A DNA stretch of 64,000 bases from the NCBI GenBank assembly GCA_028293765.1, contig JAQGOG010000141.1, positions 1 to 64,000 on the forward strand. Reading direction: 5' to 3'. The position numbers were made by a program, and so were the translations under genes. The notes below the pieces were generated by a model that saw nothing but the letters and a program-made list of their open reading frames with translations, ran no database searches and was not told where the DNA came from. Source of the stretch: Gammaproteobacteria bacterium (GTDB taxonomy: Bacteria; Pseudomonadota; Gammaproteobacteria; Steroidobacterales; Steroidobacteraceae). How positions within the stretch are numbered: the stretch's first letter is position 1; each line of letters begins with the position of its first letter. This document shows, piece after piece, positions 23,654-32,489 of the stretch.

Positions 23654-26203
23654 TCACTGCAACGAGACCGCGGCGCTACCGAGGACGGCGCTGCACGCCG
23701 CTTTGGTCGCCGTGGAAACGGTGGTGCTGGCGGTCAACGTGGGAATGCGCGTCAGCAGCGCATTCACCTCGTCCGTAACGGCCGTCGCCGTCTGCGGGTA
23801 GATGCCCGTACCGACTGCTTTCGCGAGGAGCGCATTGATTACGACCCCGCGATTAGTGCCGCCTGCCGTGGTCCCGAAGAACGTGGACGCAGTGGTGTTC
23901 GCGCTGATGGCGGCATCGAGTCCCGGGCCGAAGAAGGCATCCCGGGCGGCCTGGGTATCCACGAGCTGGCCGCAGTAGGCCGCGGCAAGCTGCGAGATCG
24001 CCGTCTGGTGCGAGGGGAGGAACGCATCGATCGCCGGACCGGCAGGCAATGACTGCTGCACTGTGGCGTAGGTCGTTGCCGTCGCCGTGTTCGTGATCGG
24101 TATACCGGTGATCGTGGCCATCGCCACGTTCAACCTGTCGAACGTGGCCACGCCCTTGTCGGGTTTCGGCGTGTCGTCCGGCTTCGCAGCGGTCGCCGTG
24201 AAGACCGGCTCGACGTACGGGTGCTGGAACGTGCCCAGTTGGTCGAACGTGAGATAGAACAGGTCGGTGGCCGGACCCGTGGCGAGCGGGATCACTGCGC
24301 CGACGTTCGACAGCAGCTGTCCATTGGCGGCCGTGTAGCTCGCCCCTCCAACCATCGCGTTCACGGTCGAGTACGACTGGCCCGACGTACTGACTGTACC
24401 GTTCACGCCGATCCGGATTCCCCTGATGGCGAGGTTACCCGGCGCCGCGTTGGGATTCAGGCTGATGAACGTGGGAGTGTTGAACAGGTAGCTGTAGTTG
24501 TCGTACTGGCTCGCCTGCATCATGACGTAGGACTGCGGGATTCCCGACTGGGAGCTCACGTCGAACAGCAGGAAGTAGCGCTCGCCGACGCCCGCGGCGA
24601 AGTTCTGCTGCACCTGGGCGGCCGTCAGCGCGCGGCTGTGGATGGCCGCGAACTTGATCGTACCCAGCCACTGCTCCTTGCCGGTCGTCTCCGCACCCAT
24701 CACGAGCGCGAAGGTGGTATCCCACTTGGCGAGCGAACCGCCCTTGTTGGGATCCGCATCGCCGGTGAACATGCCGTTCACGTAGATCTTCTGACCGTTG
24801 ACCGGGTCGTAGGTCAGCACGAGGTGCTGCAGAGCCGCCTGGGCGTTCATGTTGCCGGCAGCAGTGAGAAGCACCGGTGCACCGTTCGTGTCGGTCTTGT
24901 CGCTTCGCGTGCTGGCCTGGTACTGCATCCCGTGCTGCGCCAGCGTGGCGTTGCGCGTCTTGTCGCTGCCCGAGTAGCTGACGATGTACGCCTCCGTCTG
25001 CGCTACGTTCGCCGGGATTGCCCAGACTTCGATGGAGTACTCGCCCGTCGCGGTGATCATCTGCGCGAGCTTCTGACTTGCGGCCGTCGGGGCCTGCGCC
25101 TTGCCGCCCGCCGCGACGTTGATACCCCAGCCGCCGACCCACGTGACGGCGCCGGACAGAGCCAGGTCGGCCGACGGATTCACGCCACTGGTATCGTAGG
25201 CGGTGCCCCCGGTGCCGGTCTTGAACTCGTATTTGGCGACGAGGTTCGCTTCGTAACGGTTGGCGCCCGAGGCGATCGTGCCCTGTGTGAGCGAGAGCGC
25301 CTTGGAGACGATCAGGCCCGGATCGATGGTGGTGGCGGTGATGCCGCCGGCCATCGTCTCGATCGCGGCCAGCATCGCGGCGGAGCTCGCAGCGCAATCC
25401 GCCGGCCCGCCATTGGGTCCCCAGCAATGATGGAACTCGGTTCCCAGCCGCACCACGAACCGCGACTGCTGCGGGGTGTTGAGGTCGATCTTGGGTTGCG
25501 CGGCCGCGTATGCCTGGTCGATCTGGTCCTGGGTCGCGCCTCTCTCGGGCGCGAAGTACGGCGCCTGCGCGGTGGGCGAATCGGCACGATGGCAACCAGA
25601 GCAATACACCGAGAGGTACGGATACCAGATGTTGGTATTGAAAGACGACGAATCCTTGGGGAACACCTTACTGCTGCCCACCGTCTGCGCGGGGGGCGGT
25701 GTCAGGATGACGCCCGTGCTCGAGGCTGCGCCAGCGCCGATCCAGGCCTTGATCCAGGTCAGCAGGGTGTCTTTGCAGGCGCTCGGATCGGCGACCCAGC
25801 AGTTGTGGCCGCTGGCGACTTTCAATACCAGCGTCGACTGGTCGGGCTGCGTGAAATTCACGAGCGGGCTGGCCGCCTGGTAGGCGAGGTTCACGTCATC
25901 CGAGCGCGCGAACATCGGGGACTGGCCGCCCTCGTGATGGCAACCGCCGCAGCGGTTGCTCACGCGGATGTTTTCCCAGAGGTTGACCTTGAAAGACTGG
26001 ACATCGGCGTTCGCGGCCGCAGGTCCGGTGTAGCTGTTGGCGGTACTCGTCCCGCCGGTGGTCGGCTGGTTGACCTGGGTCGCAGGGCCGCCGGCGCTGC
26101 AGGCGACCACGGTCGTGACCAGCGCGACAGCCGCAGCGGCTCGCAGGGCTCGCAGGCCCGTAGAGATGAGCTCGAAGCAGTTCATGCATGCTCCTGTGTT
26201 CAT
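23654..26203 (-). CDS. LamG-domain lipoprotein with two c-type haem motifs
   Basis: An 849-aa lipoprotein (lipobox V-V-A-C, Cys35). Residues about 70-290 hold two similar about 100-aa units, each with one CxxCH haem site (C-G-G-C-H at 85-89 and C-S-G-C-H at 201-205) and a later H-x-C-W plus second Cys (134-143 and 259-270), which may form a disulfide. Residues about 330-550 are a concanavalin-like LamG domain (Y-S-I-E-V-W-A, I-Y-V-N-G-M-F). The C-terminal 300 residues are unassigned. Both ATG 26203 (GGGGAG upstream) and ATG 26185 (AGGAG upstream) are plausible starts. It lies 12 bp after the mono-haem gene and 21 bp before the DUF1501 gene. It likely binds a polymer or carries electrons at the outer membrane. 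Confidence 0.8.
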   Translation of the reverse strand: MNTGACMNCFELISTGLRALRAAAAVALVTTVVACSAGGPATQVNQPTTGGTSTANSYTGPAAANADVQSFKVNLWENIRVSNRCGGCHHEGGQSPMFARSDDVNLAYQAASPLVNFTQPDQSTLVLKVASGHNCWVADPSACKDTLLTWIKAWIGAGAASSTGVILTPPPAQTVGSSKVFPKDSSSFNTNIWYPYLSVYCSGCHRADSPTAQAPYFAPERGATQDQIDQAYAAAQPKIDLNTPQQSRFVVRLGTEFHHCWGPNGGPADCAASSAAMLAAIETMAGGITATTIDPGLIVSKALSLTQGTIASGANRYEANLVAKYEFKTGTGGTAYDTSGVNPSADLALSGAVTWVGGWGINVAAGGKAQAPTAASQKLAQMITATGEYSIEVWAIPANVAQTEAYIVSYSGSDKTRNATLAQHGMQYQASTRSDKTDTNGAPVLLTAAGNMNAQAALQHLVLTYDPVNGQKIYVNGMFTGDADPNKGGSLAKWDTTFALVMGAETTGKEQWLGTIKFAAIHSRALTAAQVQQNFAAGVGERYFLLFDVSSQSGIPQSYVMMQASQYDNYSYLFNTPTFISLNPNAAPGNLAIRGIRIGVNGTVSTSGQSYSTVNAMVGGASYTAANGQLLSNVGAVIPLATGPATDLFYLTFDQLGTFQHPYVEPVFTATAAKPDDTPKPDKGVATFDRLNVAMATITGIPITNTATATTYATVQQSLPAGPAIDAFLPSHQTAISQLAAAYCGQLVDTQAARDAFFGPGLDAAISANTTASTFFGTTAGGTNRGVVINALLAKAVGTGIYPQTATAVTDEVNALLTRIPTLTASTTVSTATKAACSAVLGSAAVSLQ

Positions 26204-26215
26204 TGCGGCTCTCCC

Positions 26216-27427
26216 CTACGATCCCGGACAGGCCGCAGCGGACTGCTGGAAGACCTGTTTGAGGTTATAGGCGGATCTGAAGCTCGCCTTGATGGCTGCG
26301 ACCGTCTGCAGGTCCGCCGTGCTCGTCGGCGCCCGGAAGCACACTGCCTGGAAGACTTTCGTGACCTGGCACTGCGCGAACTGATCGCTCGCGGCGATCT
26401 CCTGGCCGAGGGACTTGGCGCCCACGCCGCTGCCGGGCAGGGCCGTATCCCAGCCGAGCACCGAGTTGGGCCCCTGCCGCCAGCGGTTCGCCCAGCTGTT
26501 GTCCGGAGTCACGAAGCCCTGCGGGAAGTTCGCCGAGTTGATCAGGTACTTCGGCTGTACCATGTTCGCCGTGTAAACCAGCTTTCCGGCGGTGTTGTCG
26601 TAGTTGTAATAGGCGAACGCCTGGGCCATCGGATCCATGCCGCTGTGGCAGCCGATGCAGTTGTTGAGGAAGATGCGGCTGTCGCCGCCGGACGAGCGCG
26701 CCACGTCCTGGCGGATACGGTCGGGCGGCCGCGTCGTATCCATCAGCGATTCCATGTCGTTGCACATGTGATTTATCATCGTGAAGCGGAACATCGCGCG
26801 ATTCGTACCCGCTATGAAGAACGCGGAAGCCGCGCCGCGGGTCGTGAGCAGCCCGGCTGTTGCCTCGGTCGGCAGGCCATAAGCGGCCGACTGCGTCGTG
26901 GCTACCAGAGTCGCCTTGAGGTCGACACCGTTTGTTTCCGCCATCGCGTAGTGATTGTTGTTAGCGGACGAGACCGCCGGCAGTCCGCTGGCGTTGCTCG
27001 TATAGAGAACGTCGGCAGAGAGCGCGGTGTTGAACGGCACGTTGTCGCGTACCATTCCAATGACGGTCGCCGCGTAGTCATTGAGCGGCGCGAAGACCGT
27101 CTGGTCGCGGTTCGTCCAGGGGATCACGAAGTTCTTCAGAACTACGTTATAGAACGACGGCGCGTCGGTGGCGATGGCAGCAGCGTCGAGCAGGCCCGGC
27201 TGGCCCGGCTTGTTCGAGATCGCCGTCATCATCTGGGTGAGCACGGCGGCCGGAGCCGGCACCCCGGCGATGCGTTCGTATATCCTTTCGGCCTGCTCTG
27301 CAGGACCGGCTGATGCGGGCGTCGCGATCTGCGCGAGCACAATCAGCGCACACACGGTCCGGGCGGCTGAGGTGCGTCGCGCCAGGCGCGAGCTGCTGTT
27401 GCTGCTGCTGACTGTCTTGGTATTCAT
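26216..27427 (-). CDS. Secreted mono-haem protein, DUF1592/1588-like
   Basis: A 403-aa exported protein (signal peptide to about 40, ending T-P-A-S-A). One c-type haem motif, C-I-G-C-H-S-G-M-D-P (257-261), is followed by A-F-A-Y-Y-N-Y-D. This arrangement, together with R-G-A-A-S-A-F-F-I-A-G-T-N-R-A earlier, recalls the DUF1592/DUF1588 proteins that accompany planctomycete-type cytochromes; the match is partial. Other cysteines (C222, the one in Q-C-Q-V-T-K, and A-C-P near the end) may form disulfides. First gene of the leftward haem operon, divergent from the HzsA-related gene 363 bp away. Confidence 0.72.
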   Translation of the reverse strand: MNTKTVSSSNSSSRLARRTSAARTVCALIVLAQIATPASAGPAEQAERIYERIAGVPAPAAVLTQMMTAISNKPGQPGLLDAAAIATDAPSFYNVVLKNFVIPWTNRDQTVFAPLNDYAATVIGMVRDNVPFNTALSADVLYTSNASGLPAVSSANNNHYAMAETNGVDLKATLVATTQSAAYGLPTEATAGLLTTRGAASAFFIAGTNRAMFRFTMINHMCNDMESLMDTTRPPDRIRQDVARSSGGDSRIFLNNCIGCHSGMDPMAQAFAYYNYDNTAGKLVYTANMVQPKYLINSANFPQGFVTPDNSWANRWRQGPNSVLGWDTALPGSGVGAKSLGQEIAASDQFAQCQVTKVFQAVCFRAPTSTADLQTVAAIKASFRSAYNLKQVFQQSAAACPGS

Positions 27428-27790
27428 ATATAGCGCCCGTCTACTCCCACGATTGCCGATGCGCGAGCTGGACTATACGGCCCCGAAATACCCGCACCGA
27501 ATGTCTGTCTCGGCTCACGTCGCCAGACGCCGACACATTTGCTGTTAGGCCCGCCGCAACCGCCAAACTGCCGCAAATTGCGAGTCGGGTCACGGCGCCC
27601 GGGTGACCAAAGGACTAACTAATAGCCCGCGATCGCTGGTGCACCAACGCCGCAGTAGAGAACAGGTAACCGCGCCCGCACGCCGTGACGGATTCAGCAC
27701 AACGGCGAAAACCGGCCAACGGGGCTTTGAATTAAGTTACATTCGTCCGTCGCGGGGAAGGCGCAGGCGAGTCGATCTGGAGTTTCTCGA
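27428..27790. promoter_or_regulatory. Divergent intergenic region between haem-protein operons
   Basis: 363 bp with no convincing gene; it must hold the promoters of the leftward DUF1592/LamG/DUF1501 operon and of the rightward HzsA-related operon. It contains a 6-bp inverted repeat, ggtcac (27588-27593) with gtgacc (27603-27608), around a GC-rich centre, a possible operator. An AT-richer stretch near 27729-27747 is the best place for the rightward -10 region. GGAG eight bases before ATG 27791 is the rightward ribosome-binding site. Confidence 0.5.
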
Positions 27791-30514
27791 ATGAACATGC
27801 AGCGCGGATGCGTGCAGGGTCACACTCGACAGGACAGGCGGGCACTGCGCTTGAGCCGCTTTGTGGCGCTACCGTCGATGGTCGTCTTACTGGCGGGCTC
27901 TCTGGCCGCCTGCAGCGGCGGTGGCAGCGTCAATCTCGGTAACAGCCAGGTGGCGGACCCCGCCACCGTCGATTTCCCGATCTTCTACGTGAAGCGCACG
28001 ATCCCGACGCAGACGGACGATGTGCGCCTGATGCGCGACGCGTTCCCGCAGGCGGATCTCTACAAGCGCGACAGCGCTTCCCCGAGTGCGACGGAGACCA
28101 ACATCACCGTGCGCGTGCGCACCACCACCCCTACTGCGGTGTACGACGTGAAGGACGTCGATACATCGACCGATGGCAAAAAGGTCGTGTTCGCGATGCG
28201 CGGTCCGCTCGCGCTGAAAATGAAGCAGAAGGATCCCCCGTCCTGGCGCATCTGGGAATACGTCATCGCCACGGACACCCTGCGGCAGGTGATCGATCCG
28301 GCGATCGACCCCGATCCGCTCACGGTGAACGACGTGTCACCGCATTACCTGCCAGACGGCCGCATAGTGTTCTCTTCGACGCGCCAGTCGCAGTCGAAGG
28401 GCATCCTGCTGGACGAGGGCAAGCCGCAATTCGAGTACCAGGACGAGTCGCGCACCGAGCCGGCCTTCGTGCTGCACGTGATGAATGACGATGGCACGGG
28501 CATTCACCAGCTGTCGTTCAACCAGAGTCACGACCGCGATGCGACGGTACTCTCGAACGGCCGCCTGTTGTGGACCCGCTGGGACAACGCGCCGGGCAAA
28601 GACGGCATGCATCTGTACTCGGCGAATCCCGATGGCACGGATCTCCAGCTCTACTACGGCGCCAACAGCCACATGACGGGCACGAATGCCACCGTCGTCG
28701 AATTCCTCAAACCCCGCGAGATGCAGGACGGCCGCATTCTCACGCTCGCCCGCCAGTACACGAAAGTCGACTTTGGCGGCGACCTCGTCATCATCGACGG
28801 CAACCGCTATGTCGAGAACACGCAGCCGACGCTCGCAAATGCCGGGCTCACCGGCCCGGCGCAGTCGCGCGCCACTCCGAATCCGGTAGTGACCATTCCG
28901 GGCCCCTCCCCGGGAGGACGCTTCAACTCCGCCTTTGCCCTGTGGGACGGCACGAATCGTATCCTGGTGAGCTGGGAGCAGTGTCGCCTGCTCGACGCCA
29001 CTACCGCGGCGATCGTTCCCTGCACCGATTCGCGGCTCGCCGATCCTGCCGTGCAGACCGCGCCGCCCCTTTACAGCGTGTGGATGTTCGACCCGAACAA
29101 GAACACGCTGCTGCCGATCATGCAGCCGGTCGAAGGCGTGATGGTGACGGACATCGCGGTCACACAGCCGCGCCCGCTGCAGAACATCATTCTCGACAAG
29201 CTCGCGGGAGTCGATCTCGACCAGGACCTCGTCACCGCGGGTGTCGGCGTGCTCGACATCAAGAGCGTCTATGATTTTGACGGTGTCGACACTGCCGTAC
29301 CGAACATCCGAGCGGTCGCGGATCCCGCCCAGACGCCCCCCGATCAACGCACGGCGCGCTTCATCCGCCTCGAGAAGGCCGTCTCGATCCCGAGCATGGA
29401 TGTAGTGAATCTCGCCGGGGCCGCCTTCGGCGCCAGCAATGTCATGCGCGAGATCATGGGTTACGCGCCCGTGGAACCGGACGGCTCGGTGCATATCCAG
29501 GTGCCGGCCAACGTCGCCTTCCAGATCAGCATCCTGGATGCCAATGGCCGGCGTATCTCCCCGATACAGGCCGCCTGGCTGCAGGTACACCCTGGCGAGA
29601 AGGTGACCTGCAATGGCTGCCACAAGCCCGCGAGCGCGCAGTCACCGATCTCGCATGGCCGCTCCGGACTGTTCGCGGCCGTTTACGGTGGAGCCGCGGC
29701 AACGGGGACACCCTTCCCGCACACAATCGCAACAACCATTCCCGGTCCCCCGCCCCTGCCCGCCTTTCTGCCGAGTGCCGGTGAGACCATGGCCGAGGCT
29801 CGCGCGCGCCTGACGTGCGTCTCCGGCTCTGTCTGCAGCATGGTGCCGGACGTCAATGTGCTCTATGCGGATGTGTGGACCGACCCCGCGCAGGCTACAC
29901 CGGGTAAGCCGATCACCCTTCGCTACGATGCCGCGATGGGGTTCAAAACACTGCCGCCCACGAGTCTTGGCTGCGAAAGCAAATGGGCCGCGAACTGCCG
30001 CATCGTGATCAATTACCCGAAGCACATTCAGCCGCTGTGGGATTACCTCCGGCAGACCAAGGATCCCGTGACGAACGCCGTCCTGACGGATCACACCTGC
30101 TCGCAGGCGGGCTGCCACAATACGGTAAAGGCGGACGCGAGCCCGATGGCTCCCGCCGGCCAGCTCAATCTGACGACCGACCCCTCGAACCAGGAACCGT
30201 TGCAATTCGTCTCTTATCGCGAGCTGCTGTTTCAGCATAACCAGCAAGTAGTTAACATGGGGGCCCTCGTGGATGTCCCGGGGCCGCTGGACGCAAACGG
30301 CAACCCGACGACCCTCACGGTGGGACCGTACCTGAATGCGGGTAGCGCGAACGGTGGGCTCTCGGCCCAGTTCATGAGTCGCTTCGCAACGGGTTCCGGA
30401 AGCACGCATGCGGGCTGGTTGAGCCCTGCCGAGCTTCGCTTGTTGTCCGAGTGGCTGGATATTGGCGCGCAATATTTCAATAACCCGTTCGATCCCGCAG
30501 TACCTGTCAATTAG
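27791..30514 (+). CDS. HzsA-related haem lipoprotein
   Basis: A 907-aa lipoprotein (lipobox L-A-A-C, about Cys38) resembling proteins called HzsA-related after the alpha subunit of hydrazine synthase. An N-terminal beta-propeller-like region (about 80-480) has repeated D-G-R-I and D-G-T-x-x motifs (L-P-D-G-R-I-V-F-S-S-T-R, N-D-D-G-T-G-I-H-Q-L). The middle domain holds one haem motif C-N-G-C-H (607-611). A C-terminal cytochrome-like domain (about 745-900) begins I-N-Y-P-K-H-I-Q-P-L-W and has an expanded site C-S-Q-A-G-C-H (770-776, CX4CH). No hydrazine synthase beta/gamma subunit is nearby and the residue four after the middle-domain haem His is Ser, so hydrazine synthesis is unlikely. It heads the rightward gene set. 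Confidence 0.77.
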   Translation: MNMQRGCVQGHTRQDRRALRLSRFVALPSMVVLLAGSLAACSGGGSVNLGNSQVADPATVDFPIFYVKRTIPTQTDDVRLMRDAFPQADLYKRDSASPSATETNITVRVRTTTPTAVYDVKDVDTSTDGKKVVFAMRGPLALKMKQKDPPSWRIWEYVIATDTLRQVIDPAIDPDPLTVNDVSPHYLPDGRIVFSSTRQSQSKGILLDEGKPQFEYQDESRTEPAFVLHVMNDDGTGIHQLSFNQSHDRDATVLSNGRLLWTRWDNAPGKDGMHLYSANPDGTDLQLYYGANSHMTGTNATVVEFLKPREMQDGRILTLARQYTKVDFGGDLVIIDGNRYVENTQPTLANAGLTGPAQSRATPNPVVTIPGPSPGGRFNSAFALWDGTNRILVSWEQCRLLDATTAAIVPCTDSRLADPAVQTAPPLYSVWMFDPNKNTLLPIMQPVEGVMVTDIAVTQPRPLQNIILDKLAGVDLDQDLVTAGVGVLDIKSVYDFDGVDTAVPNIRAVADPAQTPPDQRTARFIRLEKAVSIPSMDVVNLAGAAFGASNVMREIMGYAPVEPDGSVHIQVPANVAFQISILDANGRRISPIQAAWLQVHPGEKVTCNGCHKPASAQSPISHGRSGLFAAVYGGAAATGTPFPHTIATTIPGPPPLPAFLPSAGETMAEARARLTCVSGSVCSMVPDVNVLYADVWTDPAQATPGKPITLRYDAAMGFKTLPPTSLGCESKWAANCRIVINYPKHIQPLWDYLRQTKDPVTNAVLTDHTCSQAGCHNTVKADASPMAPAGQLNLTTDPSNQEPLQFVSYRELLFQHNQQVVNMGALVDVPGPLDANGNPTTLTVGPYLNAGSANGGLSAQFMSRFATGSGSTHAGWLSPAELRLLSEWLDIGAQYFNNPFDPAVPVN

Positions 30515-30521
30515 GACGAGC

Positions 30522-31268
30522 TTGCGAAGTCTTGCGGTCGCCGGCCTCCTCGCGCTTCTTGCGCTATTCGCCGCCCCCGGGGTGAGCAGCGCGCGGGAGC
30601 GCGCGCAGGTGTTCGTGACCCAGCCCTACCTCGAATTGCATTCCGGGGCGGGGCGCGGCTATCCGGTGTTTCACGTGGTGCCGCGGGATGGAAGTGTGGA
30701 CGTGCTGTTCCGCCGCACCGACTGGTTCAAAGTGCGCACCGAGCGCGGTGTGGAAGGCTGGGCGTCACAGCAGGACATGCTCAAAACCGTGCTCGCCGAC
30801 GGCTCGCCGTTCACATTCGATCTGGGCGATCGCCAGGGCTTCACGTCGCACAGATTCGAGCTGGGCATGTTTGCAGGGCAGTACGGCGGGGCTACGCTGA
30901 TCTCGTCGTACGGCTCGTACTCGTTCAACTCGCAGCTCGCCGCGGAACTGTCGTTGGGACAGTTCCTCGGCAAGTTCTCGAACGGGGTGACCGGCGACTT
31001 CGGGCTCACGCACGTGCTCGTGCCCGAATGGCGGCTGTCCCCGTTCCTGATGCTCGGCACCGGGTTCGTGTACCTCGAGCCGAAGGCGACTCTCGTGCAG
31101 CCGGCGCAGCGCTGGGAGCAGACCGCCTACGTGGGCGGCGGTTTACGGTTCTATTTGACGCGCCGCTTTTTCGTGCGGGCGGAGTACAAGAGCCATATCG
31201 TATTTACTAAGCGCAATCAAAATGAGGAAGTAGACGAATGGAAACTGGGATTCGCGTTCTTCTTCTGA
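30522..31268 (+). CDS. SH3-domain plus outer-membrane beta-barrel protein
   Basis: A 248-aa exported protein. After the signal peptide (L-L-A-L-L-A-L-F ... V-S-S-A), residues about 27-90 form a bacterial SH3 domain (V-T-Q-P-Y-L-E-L-H-S-G-A-G-R-G-Y-P, then G-V-E-G-W-A-S), and the rest is a small beta-barrel ending in aromatic F-A-F-F-F, the outer-membrane assembly signal. The frame reaches ATG 30462 inside the previous gene, but TTG 30522 has AGGACGAG immediately upstream, follows the HzsA-related stop by 7 bases and yields a normal signal peptide. SH3-barrel proteins of this type are typical partners of Glt/AgmX-like clusters, probably touching peptidoglycan. Confidence 0.78.
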   Translation: MRSLAVAGLLALLALFAAPGVSSARERAQVFVTQPYLELHSGAGRGYPVFHVVPRDGSVDVLFRRTDWFKVRTERGVEGWASQQDMLKTVLADGSPFTFDLGDRQGFTSHRFELGMFAGQYGGATLISSYGSYSFNSQLAAELSLGQFLGKFSNGVTGDFGLTHVLVPEWRLSPFLMLGTGFVYLEPKATLVQPAQRWEQTAYVGGGLRFYLTRRFFVRAEYKSHIVFTKRNQNEEVDEWKLGFAFFF

Positions 31269-31960
31269 CGGTGGCGCTGGCTGCGCTGTCCGGCTGCGCT
31301 TCGGTGCGCAACTGGTACCACCATCGTGCGGAGGTGCGGGACGCGAATGCGGCGGCCCGCGATGAGGCGAAACGGGCCGACCAGCCGCCCGATGACGACG
31401 CCAACCCGCGCGTGGTCGAGCCGGAAGTGGAGCGCCGCAAGATCAAGGTGCCGAAGATAAGGAGCGCGAACGTCGAGCTCGGCCTCGATTACGGCGCCCT
31501 GTCGATCGAGGATTTCGGCACGAATCCGAGCTACGGGGCGACCATCGCGTATCACGTCACCGAAGACTTCTTCTTTCAGGGTGAATTCGGCCGTTCCAAG
31601 GCGGGCCGCACCAGCTTCGAGACGCTCGGCGGCAATGTACAGCTTCTTACGTCCGCTCAGAGGCGCTTCACGTATTACGATCTGTCACTCGGCTACAACT
31701 TCCTCCCGGGCGAGGTCTTTCTGGGTCGTGGCCGCGCCCTGACGAGCGCGTTCTATCTCTTGGGCGGCATCGGCAGCACTGATTTCGCCGGAGACAAGAA
31801 GTTCACGGTGAATTTCGGCGCCGGCTTCCGGGTGCTGCCATCCGATTGGCTCGCGGTGCACATCACGGTGCAGGACCGGGTGTTCCAGTCCGCTCTGCTG
31901 GGCGTCGACAAGCTCACCAACAACATCGAGATGCGCATCGGTACGACCGTCTTCTTTTGA
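31238..31960 (+). CDS. Outer-membrane beta-barrel lipoprotein
   Basis: A 240-aa protein with lipobox L-S-G-C (Cys19), a charged linker (about 28-75, rich in Arg/Glu/Asp/Pro) and an 8-strand-like outer-membrane beta-barrel domain (about 75-240) ending R-I-G-T-T-V-F-F. It overlaps the end of the SH3/barrel gene by 31 bp, with GAGGAAG before its ATG, so the two are co-translated and probably form a pair. The same Pfam-type barrel domain is found in GltA/GltB-like proteins; this is analogy, not proof. Confidence 0.8.
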   Translation: METGIRVLLLTVALAALSGCASVRNWYHHRAEVRDANAAARDEAKRADQPPDDDANPRVVEPEVERRKIKVPKIRSANVELGLDYGALSIEDFGTNPSYGATIAYHVTEDFFFQGEFGRSKAGRTSFETLGGNVQLLTSAQRRFTYYDLSLGYNFLPGEVFLGRGRALTSAFYLLGGIGSTDFAGDKKFTVNFGAGFRVLPSDWLAVHITVQDRVFQSALLGVDKLTNNIEMRIGTTVFF

Positions 31961-31977
31961 AGGTTTGCAGAGGTAAC

Positions 31978-32466
31978 ATGAAGAACCGGATCGCAGGAAT
32001 CGCAGCCGCGCTGCTCGTCGCCGTGCCCGCGCTCGCCGCGAGCTCGAGCAGCCCCGCGCCGCAATTCGCGCTCGCCGCCCGCGGCGGCAGCGAAGTGAAT
32101 CTGGCGCAGTACAAGGGCCAGGTGGTGATGATCAATTTCTGGGCGAGCTGGTGCGGACCTTGCCGCACGGAGATGCCGCTCCTCGAGAGCATCTACAAGA
32201 AGTACCACAAGGCGGGCTTCACGCTGCTCGGCGTGAACGTCGAGCCTGACTCAAAGGCGGCGGACGACTGGCTGAAGCAGACGCCGGTGAGCTTTCCGAT
32301 CCTTTACGACAAGGAAAGCAAGGTGAGCAAGCTGTACGACGTGTCCGGCATGCCGAGCACGGTGATCATCGACCGCAAGGGCAATCTGCGCGTGCTCCAC
32401 CACGGCTACAAGCCCGGCGACGAGAACGAATATCTCGACAACATCCAGAAGCTGATCCGGGAATGA
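31978..32466 (+). CDS. TlpA-family periplasmic thioredoxin
   Basis: A 162-aa secreted thioredoxin-fold protein (signal peptide about 1-21, V-P-A-L-A-A). The redox motif C-G-P-C lies in F-W-A-S-W-C-G-P-C-R, with the cis-proline loop S-G-M-P-S-T-V-I-I-D. The ATG at 31978 follows GAGGTAA; the frame extends upstream only as a shadow of the barrel gene. It is the second TlpA-like protein in this locus and lies between the outer-membrane barrel and DUF4266/DUF3570 genes. TlpA/ResA relatives keep haem-binding cysteines reduced before haem attachment, which fits the CxxCH proteins nearby. Confidence 0.88.
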   Translation: MKNRIAGIAAALLVAVPALAASSSSPAPQFALAARGGSEVNLAQYKGQVVMINFWASWCGPCRTEMPLLESIYKKYHKAGFTLLGVNVEPDSKAADDWLKQTPVSFPILYDKESKVSKLYDVSGMPSTVIIDRKGNLRVLHHGYKPGDENEYLDNIQKLIRE

Positions 32467-32489
32467 GGCGCAAGGTGTAGGAGCCCATC

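Noticed and set aside
24221-27313. Open frame of 1030 codons on the plus strand
   Set aside because: It is antisense to the LamG and mono-haem genes, which have signal peptides, haem motifs and ribosome-binding sites. The antisense product is Arg/Val/Gly/His-rich without domains, as expected from GC-rich third positions.
27791-30514. Hydrazine synthase alpha subunit (anammox)
   Set aside because: The similarity is to HzsA-related proteins only. No HzsB/HzsC genes, the middle-domain Tyr ligand is absent, and the host looks like an aerobic gammaproteobacterium.
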